Shown here: positions 14,620 to 14,677 of the stretch, piece by piece
Layout of the letters: each line of letters begins with the position of its first letter
How positions within the stretch are numbered: the stretch's first letter is position 1
From: Acidobacteriaceae bacterium
Lineage (GTDB): Bacteria > Acidobacteriota > Terriglobia > Terriglobales > Acidobacteriaceae
Length of the DNA stretch: 14,677 nucleotides
Direction: 5' to 3'
Assembly: GCA_003154055.1 (NCBI GenBank)
Contig: PMCH01000006.1
Coordinates: 1 to 14,677, forward strand
Notes under the pieces: generated by a model
Told to the model about the DNA's origin: nothing
What the model saw: only the letters and a program-made list of their open reading frames with translations
The model's database searches: none
Position numbers and translations under genes: made by a program

Positions 14620-14677
14620 ATGACAAAGCCGATTGTGGTAGTCGGAAGCATCAATCTTGATCTAGTCGCCACAGTGG
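14620..14677 (+). CDS. rbsK: Ribokinase-like PfkB kinase, 5' end only
   Basis: The last 58 bases encode MTKPIVVVGSINLDLVATV and continue past the window. V-V-V-G-S-x-N-x-D is the N-terminal beta-strand and substrate-binding motif of ribokinases in the PfkB family, which phosphorylate ribose to ribose-5-phosphate; the Asp contacts the sugar. The start has an AAGGGTGG purine stretch (14606-14613) 6 nt upstream. It follows the permease by 49 bp with no terminator between (only a 4-bp CCCG/CGGG stem), so an operon is likely. Other PfkB sugar kinases (fructokinase, KDG kinase) cannot be excluded from 19 residues. Confidence 0.75.
   Translation, partial: MTKPIVVVGSINLDLVATV

Noticed and set aside
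1..14677. CRISPR array, tRNA, rRNA or an intact insertion sequence
   Set aside because: No regularly spaced repeats, no tRNA-like cloverleaf or rRNA motif and no transposase motif with terminal repeats were seen by eye.

Overview
The window looks like a piece of a free-living Acidobacteriota chromosome (soil, Terriglobia/Koribacter/Solibacter-like). This is inferred from family content, not from a marker gene. It holds a very large Oar-like TonB-dependent receptor with an N-terminal carboxypeptidase-regulatory domain and no SusD partner. It also holds a TPR/CRTAC1 (ASPIC-UnbV) pair and several exported carbohydrate-active proteins. There are no rRNA or tRNA genes and no CRISPR array.

Layout: (1) Bases 1-1537 are a gene-poor stretch with small palindromes, a pair of 17-bp repeats and, on the minus strand at 915-1208, the frameshifted remains of a small DUF6429-type protein. 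(2) At 1538-4818 a secreted TPR-repeat protein (minus) and a secreted seven-motif VCBS/FG-GAP protein with a C-terminal ASPIC/UnbV domain (plus) are transcribed divergently from a 71-bp gap. (3) At 4819-8867 a control region, an approx. 1191-residue TonB-dependent receptor and a strong GC hairpin follow. (4) At 9007-11458 a Tat-exported aldo/keto reductase is followed by an exported GH27 alpha-galactosidase-type enzyme. (5) At 11553-14677 an exported ADP-ribosylglycohydrolase-fold protein (minus) lies divergent to a ten-helix GRP/DMT-type sugar permease (plus), which is followed by the first 19 codons of a ribokinase-like PfkB kinase that runs off the window.

How it may work together: the most interesting signal is regulatory. 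The receptor, the ADP-ribosylglycohydrolase-like gene and the permease each have a TTGACA / TAGNTT promoter (17-18 bp spacer) with a near-identical 16-bp element (best copy 5161-5176, TTTGAAA-GG-TTTCAAA) at or just after the -10 box. At two promoters the gap from -10 to the element is exactly 13 nt. This suggests one sugar-responsive repressor, not encoded here, controlling an outer-membrane receptor, a periplasmic N-/O-glycoside hydrolase-like enzyme, an inner-membrane sugar permease and a ribokinase. That would be a ribose/nucleoside (or ADP-ribose-like glycoside) scavenging regulon. The aldo/keto reductase and GH27 genes lie inside the interval but carry no visible copy of the element, so their membership is open. 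Several gene starts given here are downstream of the longest possible reading frame, chosen from Shine-Dalgarno placement, signal peptides and promoter position.
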